A stretch of 64,000 bases of DNA, from positions 96,656 to 160,655 of the forward strand of contig NZ_JACOFR010000018.1 in assembly GCF_019455385.1 (NCBI RefSeq), read 5' to 3'. Position numbers and translations under genes: made by a program. Below the pieces are notes generated by a model. That model made no database searches. It had not been told where the DNA came from and worked only from the letters and a program-made list of their open reading frames with translations. Positions 1 through 7,607 of the stretch are shown in pieces (position 1 is the first letter of the stretch; every line of letters starts with the position of its first letter). Source of the stretch: Bradyrhizobium sp. BR 10289 (GTDB taxonomy: Bacteria; Pseudomonadota; Alphaproteobacteria; Rhizobiales; Xanthobacteraceae).

Positions 1-356
1 CTCAGCAGCGCAGTGGTGAAGATCGCGCGCCGGCCAAAACGGTCGGCGAGGAAGCCGAGGAAGAAGGTGCCGACGAACAGGCCGGCAAAGGTGGCGGCCA
101 CGAAAGCGCCGATGCCGGAGAAGCCGAAGAACGCCTGCGTCGTCGCGCTCAAGAGCCCGCTGCGACTCAGCCCCGGCGCAATATAGCCGGTGAGGAACAG
201 ATCGTAGATCTCGAAACAGCCGCCGAGCGAGAGCAGGACGACCAGGCGCCAGACATGGGACGTCTCCGGCATCGCCTCGAGCCGCCGCGAGATCTCGTCG
301 GGCACGGATGGCGCAGCGCCGAGCTCAAAGCCTGTGTCGATGTCGACAACGCTCAT
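1..356 (-). CDS. MFS transporter, N-terminal part (gene runs off the window)
   Basis: The minus strand reads from an ATG at 356 without a stop to the window edge, giving about 118 residues that begin MSVVDIDTGFELG. After a charged lead of some 40 residues comes a membrane segment, then a second one ending in GFLADRFGRR, the conserved loop 2-3 signature of the major facilitator superfamily. Only the first two or three of about twelve segments are inside the window. It lies downstream of the LysR gene on the same strand, 213 bases away, so it may carry the substrate of the CoA-transferase/lyase pair; that link is inference. The family is clear but the substrate cannot be told. Confidence 0.85.
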   Translation of the reverse strand, partial: MSVVDIDTGFELGAAPSVPDEISRRLEAMPETSHVWRLVVLLSLGGCFEIYDLFLTGYIAPGLSRSGLLSATTQAFFGFSGIGAFVAATFAGLFVGTFFLGFLADRFGRRAIFTTALL

Positions 357-520
357 GATGTCCTCCCGTGGCGCGCAGATCGCGCGCGTTTGCCGGCGGC
401 TCATCTGTGTCGTTGATCGCAAGCTCTGCCGGACCGCATCATGTTGGCGGATTGGAGGTGGAAATCCAGAAGAACATATCGATGGAAGCGTTCGAGATTT
501 TCGAAGGCGGGGTTTCTTCA

Positions 521-552
521 CCTCTCCCCGCAAGCGGGGCGAGGGAGCGCAC
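521..552. repeat. short GC palindrome
   Basis: CCTCTCCCCGC and GCGGGGCGAGG face each other in the gap between the MFS and LysR genes. It resembles one arm of the longer palindromic repeats found elsewhere in this window (4361, 18029, 24676). It may act as a transcript-end hairpin. Confidence 0.45.
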
Positions 553-569
553 CATCGTCGCGGAGGCAG

Positions 570-1502
570 CTACCCCGCCAATTCCGCCTGCCATCCGCCG
601 CTGCGCACCTGCTCGGCGATCAGCGCCAGCATCAGGCGCCGCATCTCCTCCATCGCATAGGTCATCGGGCGGTTGCGCAGGCGGCACAGATAGAGCGTGC
701 GGGTCAGCTTCGGATCGATCACCTTGCGGGCGATCAGGCGACCGGCCGCAAGCTCCTCCCGCGCGAACAGCTTCGTCGCGATGGTGCAGCCGAGCCCTTC
801 CACCAGCGCGCCGGTCATTCCGGTGATCGAGTTGGCGTGCAGGATGGCGCCGCCCTCCAGCCGCTTGAGCAGGACCGGATCGTCCAGCAGCGCGCGCGAG
901 GACAGGCCGAGGCCGTAGCGCAGCAGGATCAGCGGCAGCCTGCTCAGCTCCTCGAAGCGGATCGGCGCCTTGCCCTTGCCGACCAGCTTTGGCGTGCCGA
1001 CCAGGAACATCTCCTCTTCCAGGACCGGCTCGACGATCAGCTCCTTCTCCGACGGCGGATTGTAGACCAGCGCGAGATCGACATTGGAGATCATCAGATG
1101 CATCAGCGTAGCGCCCGACAGGCTCTCGGTCAGCGACAGTTTCAGCTTGGGATATCTGGTCAGGACGATGCGCATCAGCTCGACGCCGATCGCCTTGACG
1201 CCGGAATTGGCCATGCCGATCGAGATCTCGCCGGCGATGACGCGCGCGCCCTCGCGCACCTCGCTCTCCGCCTCCGCCATCGCGCGCAGGATGATGCGGG
1301 CGTGTTCGTAGAGCCGTTCGCCGGCGGCGGTTGGCTCCATGCCGCGCGACTTGCGCTCGAACAAAGGCGTTGCGAACTCGGCCTCCAGGTTCGAGATATG
1401 ATGGCTGAGCGCGGATTGCGCGACGTTGACCTGGTCGGCCGCGCGCGACAAATTGCGCTGCTCGTAGACGGCGATGAAATAGCGGAGCTGGCGCGAATCC
1501 AT
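570..1502 (-). CDS. LysR-family transcriptional regulator
   Basis: A 310-residue protein of the usual LysR length. The N-terminus (MDSRQLRYFIAVYEQRNLSR, then AADQVNVAQSALSHHISNLE) is the family's winged helix-turn-helix at residues 1-60, followed by a linker helix and a periplasmic-binding-protein-like effector domain from about residue 90 to 295. It is divergent from the CoA-transferase gene with about 100 bases between the starts, the usual arrangement for a LysR protein controlling its neighbour. The AT-rich gap (1503-1603) contains TTCTAGAA, which could be part of a T-N11-A type site. The inducer is unknown; a dicarboxylic or branched acid used by the neighbouring enzymes is my guess. Confidence 0.93.
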   Translation of the reverse strand: MDSRQLRYFIAVYEQRNLSRAADQVNVAQSALSHHISNLEAEFATPLFERKSRGMEPTAAGERLYEHARIILRAMAEAESEVREGARVIAGEISIGMANSGVKAIGVELMRIVLTRYPKLKLSLTESLSGATLMHLMISNVDLALVYNPPSEKELIVEPVLEEEMFLVGTPKLVGKGKAPIRFEELSRLPLILLRYGLGLSSRALLDDPVLLKRLEGGAILHANSITGMTGALVEGLGCTIATKLFAREELAAGRLIARKVIDPKLTRTLYLCRLRNRPMTYAMEEMRRLMLALIAEQVRSGGWQAELAG

Positions 1503-1603
1503 GGGAGTCCAGCGTTCTAGAACTGCGAAGGCACTCTTCGACAGATTATATTTTTAAGAATGCTTGTGAAGGCCTAGTCTCCTCGGCGAACAGGGAGTGC
1601 TGC

Positions 1604-2782
1604 ATGACAGGAACCGGATTGCCGCTCGAAGGCGTGCGGGTCGTCGAGATGACCCACATGGTCATGGGCCCCACCTGCGGCATGATCCTGGCGCAGTTAG
1701 GCGCCGAGGTAATCAAGGTCGAGCCGCCCTCCGGTGACAAGACGCGGAGTCTGGGCGGCATGGGCACGGCGTTCTTCCCGCTGTTCAACCGTGGCAAACG
1801 AAGTGTCGTGCTGGATTTCGAGAAGGCTGAAGATCGCGACACCATGCACCGGCTGCTTGCGACGGCCGACGTGTTCCTGGAGAATTTTCGCGATGGCCAG
1901 CTCGACAAGCAGGGGCTGGGTGCCGAGGAGCTACGCCGCCGTCATCCGCACCTGATCATCGCCGGCCACAAGGGCTTTCTGTCCGGCCCCTACGAGCATC
2001 GTCCGGCGCTCGACGAGGTCGTGCAGATGATGTCGGGCCTCGCCGCCATGACCGGCACCAAGGAGAAGCCGCAGCGCGTCGGTTCCTCCGCCAACGACAT
2101 CATGGGCGGCATGTTCGGCGTCATCGCGATCCTGGCCGCGCTCTATCAGAAGCGCGGCGGCAAGCGCGACGGCGCCGACATCCGCATCGGCCTGTTCGAG
2201 AACTGCCTGTTCCTGGTCGCGCAGCACATGGTCGAGTACGAAATGACCGGCAACAAGCCGCGCTCGATGCCGGAGCGCGAGCACGCCTGGCCGATCTACG
2301 ACATCTTCGATGCCGCCGGCGACGGCCGCATTTTTATCGGCGTCGTGACCGAGGGCCATTGGCAGAGCTTTTGCCGCGAGTTCGGCCTGGCCGATCTGCT
2401 CGACGATCCCGCCTTGCGCACCACGACCGACCGCATCCTGGCGCGGCCGAGAATCCTGCCGCGTGTCGCCGAGATCGTCAGGCAGTGGAACGTGGCCGAG
2501 CTGTCGCAAAAGCTCGATGCGCTCAACATCTGCTTCTCGCCGATCAACCGTCCCGAGGATCTGCTGACCGACCCGCATGTGCTGCGGCCCGGCGGCCTCG
2601 TCACCAACGTCAACGCCGACGGAAAACCGTTCCATGTGCCGACGCTGCCGCTCGAATGGAACGGCAGCCATCTTGGCGAAGGCCTGAAGGTCGCCCCGCT
2701 CGGCGCCGACACGGCGGCCGTTCGCGCCGAGATCGATGATACCAACGACGTCACGTCAACAGCCGCTGGGAGACGCGCATGA
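1604..2782 (+). CDS. CaiB/BaiF family III CoA-transferase
   Basis: A 392-residue protein that moves coenzyme A between carboxylic acids through an aspartyl-CoA intermediate. The N-terminal PLEGVRVVEMTHMVMGPTCG and GAEVIKVEPPSGD are family hallmarks, and the probable catalytic aspartate is D165 in SANDIMGGMFG. A GGGAG ribosome site lies just before the ATG. The stop overlaps the start of the lyase gene by four bases (ATGA), so the two are translationally coupled. A transferase followed by an HMG-CoA lyase-like enzyme suggests activation and then cleavage of a hydroxy-methyl dicarboxylate such as 3-hydroxy-3-methylglutarate or citramalate. The family is sure; the substrate is inference. Confidence 0.92.
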   Translation: MTGTGLPLEGVRVVEMTHMVMGPTCGMILAQLGAEVIKVEPPSGDKTRSLGGMGTAFFPLFNRGKRSVVLDFEKAEDRDTMHRLLATADVFLENFRDGQLDKQGLGAEELRRRHPHLIIAGHKGFLSGPYEHRPALDEVVQMMSGLAAMTGTKEKPQRVGSSANDIMGGMFGVIAILAALYQKRGGKRDGADIRIGLFENCLFLVAQHMVEYEMTGNKPRSMPEREHAWPIYDIFDAAGDGRIFIGVVTEGHWQSFCREFGLADLLDDPALRTTTDRILARPRILPRVAEIVRQWNVAELSQKLDALNICFSPINRPEDLLTDPHVLRPGGLVTNVNADGKPFHVPTLPLEWNGSHLGEGLKVAPLGADTAAVRAEIDDTNDVTSTAAGRRA

Positions 2783-3726
2783 GCCGGATCGAACAGATTT
2801 ACCCCGCGGACCGCGTCAGCTTGCGCGAGGTTGGCCTGCGCGACGGGCTTCAGCTCGTGAAGAAGTTTCCGTCCACCGCGGCCAAGCAGCGCTGGGTGCG
2901 CGAGGAATATGCCGCCGGCGTCCGGCATTTCGAGGTCGGCTCGTTCCTGCCGGCCAAGACCTTTCCGCAATTCGTCGACGTGCGCGATGTCATCGGGACG
3001 GTGGCGAGCCTGCCCGGGGCCCATGGCGTTGCGCTCGCGCTCAACGAACGCGGCGTCAATGAAGCTCTCGAATCCGGCGTCGGCGAGATCGCCTCGGTGG
3101 TTTCGGCCACGGAAGAGCACAGCCAGGCCAACGCACATCGCTCGCGCGACTCCGCGATCGCCAATGTGAAGCGGCTCTGTGAGATGCGCGATGGGAGCAG
3201 CCACAAGCCGCTGGTGAATGCCGCGATCTCGATGGCGCTGGGCTGCTCGATCACAGGTGCGGTCGATCCGGCCGAAGTGCTGCGTCTGGTCGACAAGTGC
3301 CTGGAGGCGGGCGTCGATTTCGTCGCGATTGCCGACACCGTCGGCTATGCCGGGCCGAAGCAGGTGGCCGAATTGTCGCGCGCGGCGGTGAAGCTTGCGG
3401 GCTCGAAGCCGATCTGCATCCACCTTCACGATACCCGCGGCATGGGCATCGCCAACGCCGCCGCCGCGCTGGATGAAGGCGTCCGCATCCTCGATGGCTC
3501 GCTCGGTGGTCTCGGCGGCTGCCCCTTCGCGCCCGGCGCGACCGGCAATGTCGTGTTCGAGGATCTGGTGTTCCTGTGCGAGAGCAAGGGTTTTGCGACC
3601 GGCATCGATCTTGAGAAGCTGATCACGGTGCGCGGGATCCTGCGCGAGGAGATGCCGAACGAAACGCTGTATGGCGGCCTCGCGCGGGCAGGCCTGCCGG
3701 GTGCAAGTGCTGCGAAAGCGGCGTGA
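2779..3726 (+). CDS. hydroxymethylglutaryl-CoA lyase family protein
   Basis: A 315-residue TIM-barrel lyase of the HMGL-like superfamily, which splits 3-hydroxy-3-methylglutaryl-CoA into acetyl-CoA and acetoacetate or acts on close analogues. Visible residues are LREVGLRDGLQ (R21-D22, substrate and metal), the metal-binding IHLHDTRGMG, and the cysteine loop GGLGGCPFAPGATGN that matches the HMG-CoA lyase signature. The length fits bacterial and mitochondrial HMG-CoA lyases. The start overlaps the CoA-transferase by ATGA. Because leucine-pathway neighbours are absent and a CoA-transferase is coupled to it, it may serve free HMG or citramalate catabolism rather than leucine breakdown. Confidence 0.88.
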   Translation: MSRIEQIYPADRVSLREVGLRDGLQLVKKFPSTAAKQRWVREEYAAGVRHFEVGSFLPAKTFPQFVDVRDVIGTVASLPGAHGVALALNERGVNEALESGVGEIASVVSATEEHSQANAHRSRDSAIANVKRLCEMRDGSSHKPLVNAAISMALGCSITGAVDPAEVLRLVDKCLEAGVDFVAIADTVGYAGPKQVAELSRAAVKLAGSKPICIHLHDTRGMGIANAAAALDEGVRILDGSLGGLGGCPFAPGATGNVVFEDLVFLCESKGFATGIDLEKLITVRGILREEMPNETLYGGLARAGLPGASAAKAA

Positions 3727-3763
3727 GGCGCTCTTCTTCCTTTCTCTTTTTAACGGCAGTGCC

Positions 3764-3852
3764 GTAGGGTGGGCAAAGCGCAGCGTGCCCACCACCTCTC
3801 ACGACTGAGAAAGATCGTGGGCACGGCGCAAGAGCGCCTTTGCCCACCCTAC
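3764..3852. repeat. palindromic intergenic repeat (GTAGGGTGGGCAAA type)
   Basis: GTAGGGTGGGCAAAGCGC at the left end is mirrored by GCCTTTGCCCACCCTAC at the right, with a second inner pair (CGTGCCCAC / GTGGGCACG). The unit fills the gap between the convergent lyase and nikR genes. It looks like a REP-type element of the kind widespread in Bradyrhizobium chromosomes; it could also end transcription from both sides. Confidence 0.75.
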
Positions 3853-3879
3853 GATATCTACAATTTTGAGAGCTTCGGT

Positions 3880-4332
3880 TCAGTCGTGCCGATGACCATG
3901 ACCGTGCTTCCTCGCCTTGGCCTGCTTCCCCTCGCCCGTCGGGATCATCACCACGCGCCCATAGCGCACGCCGCGTTCGGCGATGATGTGGTCGGCAAAG
4001 TGCTTGACCTCGTCGGCCGAGCCCTTCAGCGCGGTCATCTCCATGCAATTGTTCTCGTCGAGATGAACGTGCAGCGTCGCCATCGCGAGGTCGTGATGAC
4101 CGTGGAATTCCTGCACCAGGCGTTTTGAGAGATCGCGGGCGGCGTGGTCGTAGACATAGACGAGGCCGGCGACGCATTGGCCGGTCTGCGCGGTATCCTC
4201 GGTGCTCTGTTGCAGGCCGGCGCGGGCGAGGTCGCGAATGATCTCGGAGCGGTTCTGGTAGCCGCGCGCCTCGGCCGCGGCGTCGATCTCCGCCAAAAGG
4301 TCGTCCTCGATCGTGATCGTAATCCGCTGCAT
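3880..4332 (-). CDS. nikR: nickel-responsive regulator NikR
   Basis: A 150-residue ribbon-helix-helix repressor. The N-terminal MQRITITIEDDLLAEID strand and following helices bind DNA as a dimer; the ACT-like C-terminal domain carries the nickel site. The ligands can be placed: H77 in EFHGHHD, H88 and H90 in ATLHVHLD, and C96 in ENNCMEM, matching the four ligands known from E. coli NikR. An additional basic histidine tail (HGHGHRHD) ends the protein and makes it some 15-20 residues longer than E. coli NikR. No nickel transporter gene is next to it; the upstream neighbour is a copper-type ATPase on the same strand, so its target lies elsewhere. Confidence 0.93.
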   Translation of the reverse strand: MQRITITIEDDLLAEIDAAAEARGYQNRSEIIRDLARAGLQQSTEDTAQTGQCVAGLVYVYDHAARDLSKRLVQEFHGHHDLAMATLHVHLDENNCMEMTALKGSADEVKHFADHIIAERGVRYGRVVMIPTGEGKQAKARKHGHGHRHD

Positions 4333-4360
4333 CAGGTCCTCTCCGCGCGCCGCTCTTCTT

Positions 4361-4503
4361 ACCTCCCCGCGTGCGGGGAGAGGTCGGAATTCAAGCGTAG
4401 CTTGAATTCCGGGTGAGGGGGACTCTCCGCGAGCTCACTTGCAATGAATTCGTGGAGATAGCCCCTCACCCCAACCCTCTCCCCGTAAGAACGGGGAGAG
4501 GGA
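4361..4503. repeat. palindromic intergenic repeat (CTCCCCGC type)
   Basis: ACCTCCCCGCGTGCGGGGAG at the left and CTCTCCCCGTAAGAACGGGG at the right bracket about 140 bases between the ATPase and nikR genes, with an inner perfect pair GAATTCAAGC / GCTTGAATTC near 4388-4411. Same family as the units at 18029 and 24676. It separates two genes read in the same direction. Confidence 0.7.
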
Positions 4504-4517
4504 GTAGAGAGAGGCCT

Positions 4518-6962
4518 TCACAGCCGCGCCGCGCGCAGCCTTAGCGCGTTGCCGACCACGCTCACCGAGGACAGCGCCATCGCGGCGGCCGCGATGATCG
4601 GCGACAGCAGAACGCCGAAGGCCGGATAGAGGATGCCGGCCGCGATCGGAATGCCCGCGGCGTTGTAAATGAAGGCGAAGAACAGATTCTGTCGGATGTT
4701 GCTCATTGTCGCTTGCGACAGTTTTCGCGCGCGGACGATGCCGACAAGATCGCCCTTCAGCAGGGTGACGCCAGCGCTCTCCATCGCCACGTCCGTGCCG
4801 GTGCCCATGGCGATGCCGACCTCGGCTGCTGCCAGTGCCGGTGCGTCGTTGACGCCGTCGCCGGCCATCGCGACACTGCGGCCGGCCTTTTGCAGTTTTG
4901 TGACCACCGCACTCTTTTGGTCCGGCAGCACCTCGGCTTCGACATCGGCAATGCCGAGCCGGCGCGCCACGGCCTCCGCCGTGGTGCGATTATCACCGGT
5001 CAGCATGATGACCTTGACGCCCTCGGCGGCGAGCGCCTTCAGCGCGTCCGGCGTCGAGGCCTTGACTGGATCTGCGATCGCGAAGAGGCCGGCCAGGGCG
5101 CCATCGACGGCCATGTTGATTACGGTCGCGCCATCGCCGCGCAGTCGTTCGGCCTCCGCGTCGAGCGCGCTCGTGTCGATTCCGATCGAGCCGAAATATC
5201 GGGCATTGCCAAGCACGATGCTCTTGCCGTCGACCTTGCCGGTCGCGCCCTTGCCGGTCGGCGAGTCAAACCCCTCGACCGGGCTGAGCGTGAGCTGCTT
5301 CTCCTTCGCCGCGCGCACCACGGCGTCGGCGAGCGGATGCTCGCTGGCGCGTTCGACGCTGGCCGCAAGCCGAAGGATCTCATCCTCGGCGAAGCCGGAC
5401 GCCGGCACGATCGCGACCACCTTGGGCTTGCCTTCGGTCAGCGTGCCGGTCTTGTCGACCACCAGCGTGTCGATCTTCTCCATCCGCTCCAGCGCCTCTG
5501 CGTTCTTGATCAGCACGCCGGCGTGAGCACCGCGACCGACGCCGACCATGATCGACATCGGGGTCGCAAGGCCCAGCGCACAGGGGCAGGCGATGATCAG
5601 CACGCTGACGGCGGCGACCAGGCCGAACGCCAGCCGCGGCTCCGGCCCGAACCAGGCCCAGGCGCCAAAGGCGGCGATGGCGACGATGATCACCATCGGC
5701 ACGAACCAGCCCGCGACTTGGTCGGCCAGCCGCTGGATCGGCGCGCGCGAGCGCTGCGCGTCCGCGACCATCTGCACGATCTGCGACAGCAGCGTCTCGC
5801 GCCCGACCTTGTCGGCGCGCATGATGAAGCTGCCCGACTGGTTCAGCGTGCCGGCAATGACCTTGGCATCGACCTCCTTGGTCACCGGCATGGACTCGCC
5901 GGTGACGAGCGACTCATCGAGCGAGGAGCGGCCCTCGAGGATCACACCGTCTACCGGCACCTTCTCGCCGGGCCGTACGCGCAACTTGTCGCCGGCATGG
6001 AGCGTGTCGATTTCGACCTCGTGTTCGCTGCCGTCGGCATCGACGCGGCGCGCAGTTTTCGGCGCGAGCTGCAACAGCGCCTTGATCGCGCCCGAGGTGG
6101 CATCGCGGGCGCGCAGCTCCAGCACCTGACCGAGCAGCACCAGCACGGTGATCACGGCAGCCGCCTCGAAATAGACGGCGACCGCGCCCTCATGGCCGCG
6201 GAAGTTCGCCGGGAAGATCTGTGGCGCGACGGTGCCGAGCACGCTGTAGACGTAGGCAACGCCGGTGCCCATCGCGATCAGCGTGAACATGTTGAGATTG
6301 CGCGTCACGAGCGACTGCCAGCCGCGGACGAAGAACGGCCAGCCGGCCCAGAGCACCACGGGCGTGGTGAAGACGAGCTGAATCCAGTTCGACAGCGTCG
6401 GGTCGATCCAGTTGTGCGGGCCGGCGAGATGGCCGCCCATCTCCAGCACCACCGGCGGCAGCGTCAGCGCGCCGCCGATCCAGAACCGCCGTGTCATGTC
6501 GGCGAGCTCAGGATTGGGCCCGGTCTCGAGGCTTGCGACCTCCGGCTCAAGCGCCATGCCGCAGATCGGGCATGTGCCGGGTCCGACCTGGTGGATCTGC
6601 GGATGCATCGGACAGGTGTAGATCGTGCCCGCGGGCATCTCCGGCTCGGGTGTTTTCTCCTTGGTGAGATATTTTGCGGGATCGGCGGCGAATTTGGTGC
6701 GGCAGCCGGCCGAGCAGAAATGGAAGGTCTCGCCGTGATGCTCGAAGCGGTGTTTGGAGGTCGCGGGGTCGACACTCATGCCGCAGACGGGGTCGCGCAC
6801 CTTCGCCGCCGCGCCATGGTCGTGGCCCGCATGATCGCCGTGCCCGCCGCAGCATGAAGCCGCGGGCTTCGCAGCCGGCGCCGCAGCCTTGCTCGAACAG
6901 CCGCATCCGGAGTGACCCTCCGCGCCGTGGTGATGTCCGTGGTCTGCGTCGTTCATTGCCAT
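4518..6962 (-). CDS. copper-type heavy-metal translocating P-type ATPase
   Basis: Read from the ATG at 6962 this is an 814-residue P1B ATPase that exports monovalent copper or silver across the inner membrane. A histidine/cysteine-rich start (residues 5-50) is followed by a YHS domain (RDPVCGM, about 57-100), a heavy-metal-binding segment (YTCPMHPQI to CPICGMALEP, 115-140), membrane helices, the actuator TGES (354-357), the transmembrane metal site CPC (459-461), the phosphorylation site DKTGTLTEGKP (503 on), SEHP and GDGVNDAP. No classical GMTCxxC domain is present. An ATG at 7007 is also in frame, but it would place coding sequence inside the operator at 7006-7026, so I prefer 6962 (or 6956). 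Confidence 0.92.
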   Translation of the reverse strand: MAMNDADHGHHHGAEGHSGCGCSSKAAAPAAKPAASCCGGHGDHAGHDHGAAAKVRDPVCGMSVDPATSKHRFEHHGETFHFCSAGCRTKFAADPAKYLTKEKTPEPEMPAGTIYTCPMHPQIHQVGPGTCPICGMALEPEVASLETGPNPELADMTRRFWIGGALTLPPVVLEMGGHLAGPHNWIDPTLSNWIQLVFTTPVVLWAGWPFFVRGWQSLVTRNLNMFTLIAMGTGVAYVYSVLGTVAPQIFPANFRGHEGAVAVYFEAAAVITVLVLLGQVLELRARDATSGAIKALLQLAPKTARRVDADGSEHEVEIDTLHAGDKLRVRPGEKVPVDGVILEGRSSLDESLVTGESMPVTKEVDAKVIAGTLNQSGSFIMRADKVGRETLLSQIVQMVADAQRSRAPIQRLADQVAGWFVPMVIIVAIAAFGAWAWFGPEPRLAFGLVAAVSVLIIACPCALGLATPMSIMVGVGRGAHAGVLIKNAEALERMEKIDTLVVDKTGTLTEGKPKVVAIVPASGFAEDEILRLAASVERASEHPLADAVVRAAKEKQLTLSPVEGFDSPTGKGATGKVDGKSIVLGNARYFGSIGIDTSALDAEAERLRGDGATVINMAVDGALAGLFAIADPVKASTPDALKALAAEGVKVIMLTGDNRTTAEAVARRLGIADVEAEVLPDQKSAVVTKLQKAGRSVAMAGDGVNDAPALAAAEVGIAMGTGTDVAMESAGVTLLKGDLVGIVRARKLSQATMSNIRQNLFFAFIYNAAGIPIAAGILYPAFGVLLSPIIAAAAMALSSVSVVGNALRLRAARL

Positions 6963-7005
6963 GCTCCGGCCTTGCCCTCGGGCCTCGCACCCAAGGTCTT
7001 GCAAC

Positions 7006-7026
7006 ATATACCCGGTAGGGGTATAT
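7006..7026. promoter_or_regulatory. CsoR-type operator
   Basis: Perfect 8-base arms ATATACCC and GGGTATAT surround the 5-base centre GGTAG. This is the shape of CsoR/RcnR-family operators (TACCC...GGGTA). It lies between the divergent ATPase and repressor genes, so one site can switch off both until metal binds the repressor. Confidence 0.8.
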
Positions 7027-7033
7027 AGGCCAC

Positions 7034-7309
7034 ATGCGCAAAGACATCAAGGCATCTGTCGGAAAACGTCTCGGCCGGATCGAGGGCCAGGTTCGCGGCC
7101 TGTCGAAAATGGTCGAGGAAGATCGCTACTGCATCGACATCGTGACGCAGATTTCGGCGGTCCGCGCCGCGCTGCGGCGGGTCGAGGAGGAGGTCCTGAA
7201 GGACCACGTCGCCCATTGTGTCGAACACGCCATCGCGAGCGGCGACAAGGCCGACCAGCGTGAGAAGATCGCGGAGCTGATGGCGGTGATCGGGCGGGCG
7301 GAGCGGTAA
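7034..7309 (+). CDS. metal-sensing transcriptional repressor, CsoR/FrmR family
   Basis: A 91-residue all-helical repressor (DUF156 family). The family start appears as RLGRIEGQVRGLSKMVEEDRYC. The copper ligands of CsoR can be placed as C33, H58 and C62 (DHVAHC), which match Cys36, His61 and Cys65 of Mycobacterium CsoR by spacing, so Cu(I) is the likely effector rather than formaldehyde or nickel. It is divergent from the P-type ATPase, and the palindrome at 7006-7026 sits between them, 8 bases before this start, so it probably represses itself and the ATPase. No copper chaperone gene follows; two repeats do. Confidence 0.9.
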   Translation: MRKDIKASVGKRLGRIEGQVRGLSKMVEEDRYCIDIVTQISAVRAALRRVEEEVLKDHVAHCVEHAIASGDKADQREKIAELMAVIGRAER

Positions 7310-7323
7310 GTTCTCACCGCGTT

Positions 7324-7440
7324 ATTGCGAGCAACTCGCCCCGCCACCGGCGGGCCGGATGACAGGCTCCGCGAAGCAATCCAGACTGTCCCAGCTGAGG
7401 GATTTTGGATTGTTTCGTCGCTGCGCTCCTCGCAATGACG
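7324..7440. repeat. palindromic repeat (ATTGCGAGC type)
   Basis: ATTGCGAG at the left end pairs with CTCGCAAT at the right, around an inner region with GAAGCAATCCA and GGATTGTTTCGTC. This is the first of two different repeat units in tandem after the csoR-like gene. Confidence 0.75.
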
Positions 7441-7473
7441 GTTGTTGAGACGAGTTCGCGCCACGCCTCCAGT

Positions 7474-7600
7474 GTCGTCCCTGCGAACGCAGGGACCCAT
7501 AACCCCAGGGAGAGGTTTGGCGAAGACTCGTGGTTCGGTACTACTACCGAACGCATCCGATAGATCACGCGGTATGGGTCCCTGCGTTCGCAGGGACGAC
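7474..7600. repeat. palindromic repeat (GTCGTCCCTGCG type)
   Basis: GTCGTCCCTGCGAACGCAGG and its inverse copy ending CGCAGGGACGAC bracket about 127 bases; each arm is itself a hairpin (CCTGCGAACGCAGG). It ends 8 bases before the stop of the next gene. Confidence 0.8.
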
Positions 7601-7607
7601 AGCGGAG

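Noticed and set aside
4713..6857. A 714-residue open frame on the plus strand opposite the copper ATPase
   Set aside because: It mirrors the ATPase codons in a GC-rich gene, is arginine/aspartate/histidine-rich without any domain, and has no ribosome site.
7474..7600. CRISPR-like repeat/spacer array
   Set aside because: Only two inverted copies are present; there are no direct repeats at regular spacing and no cas genes anywhere in the window.
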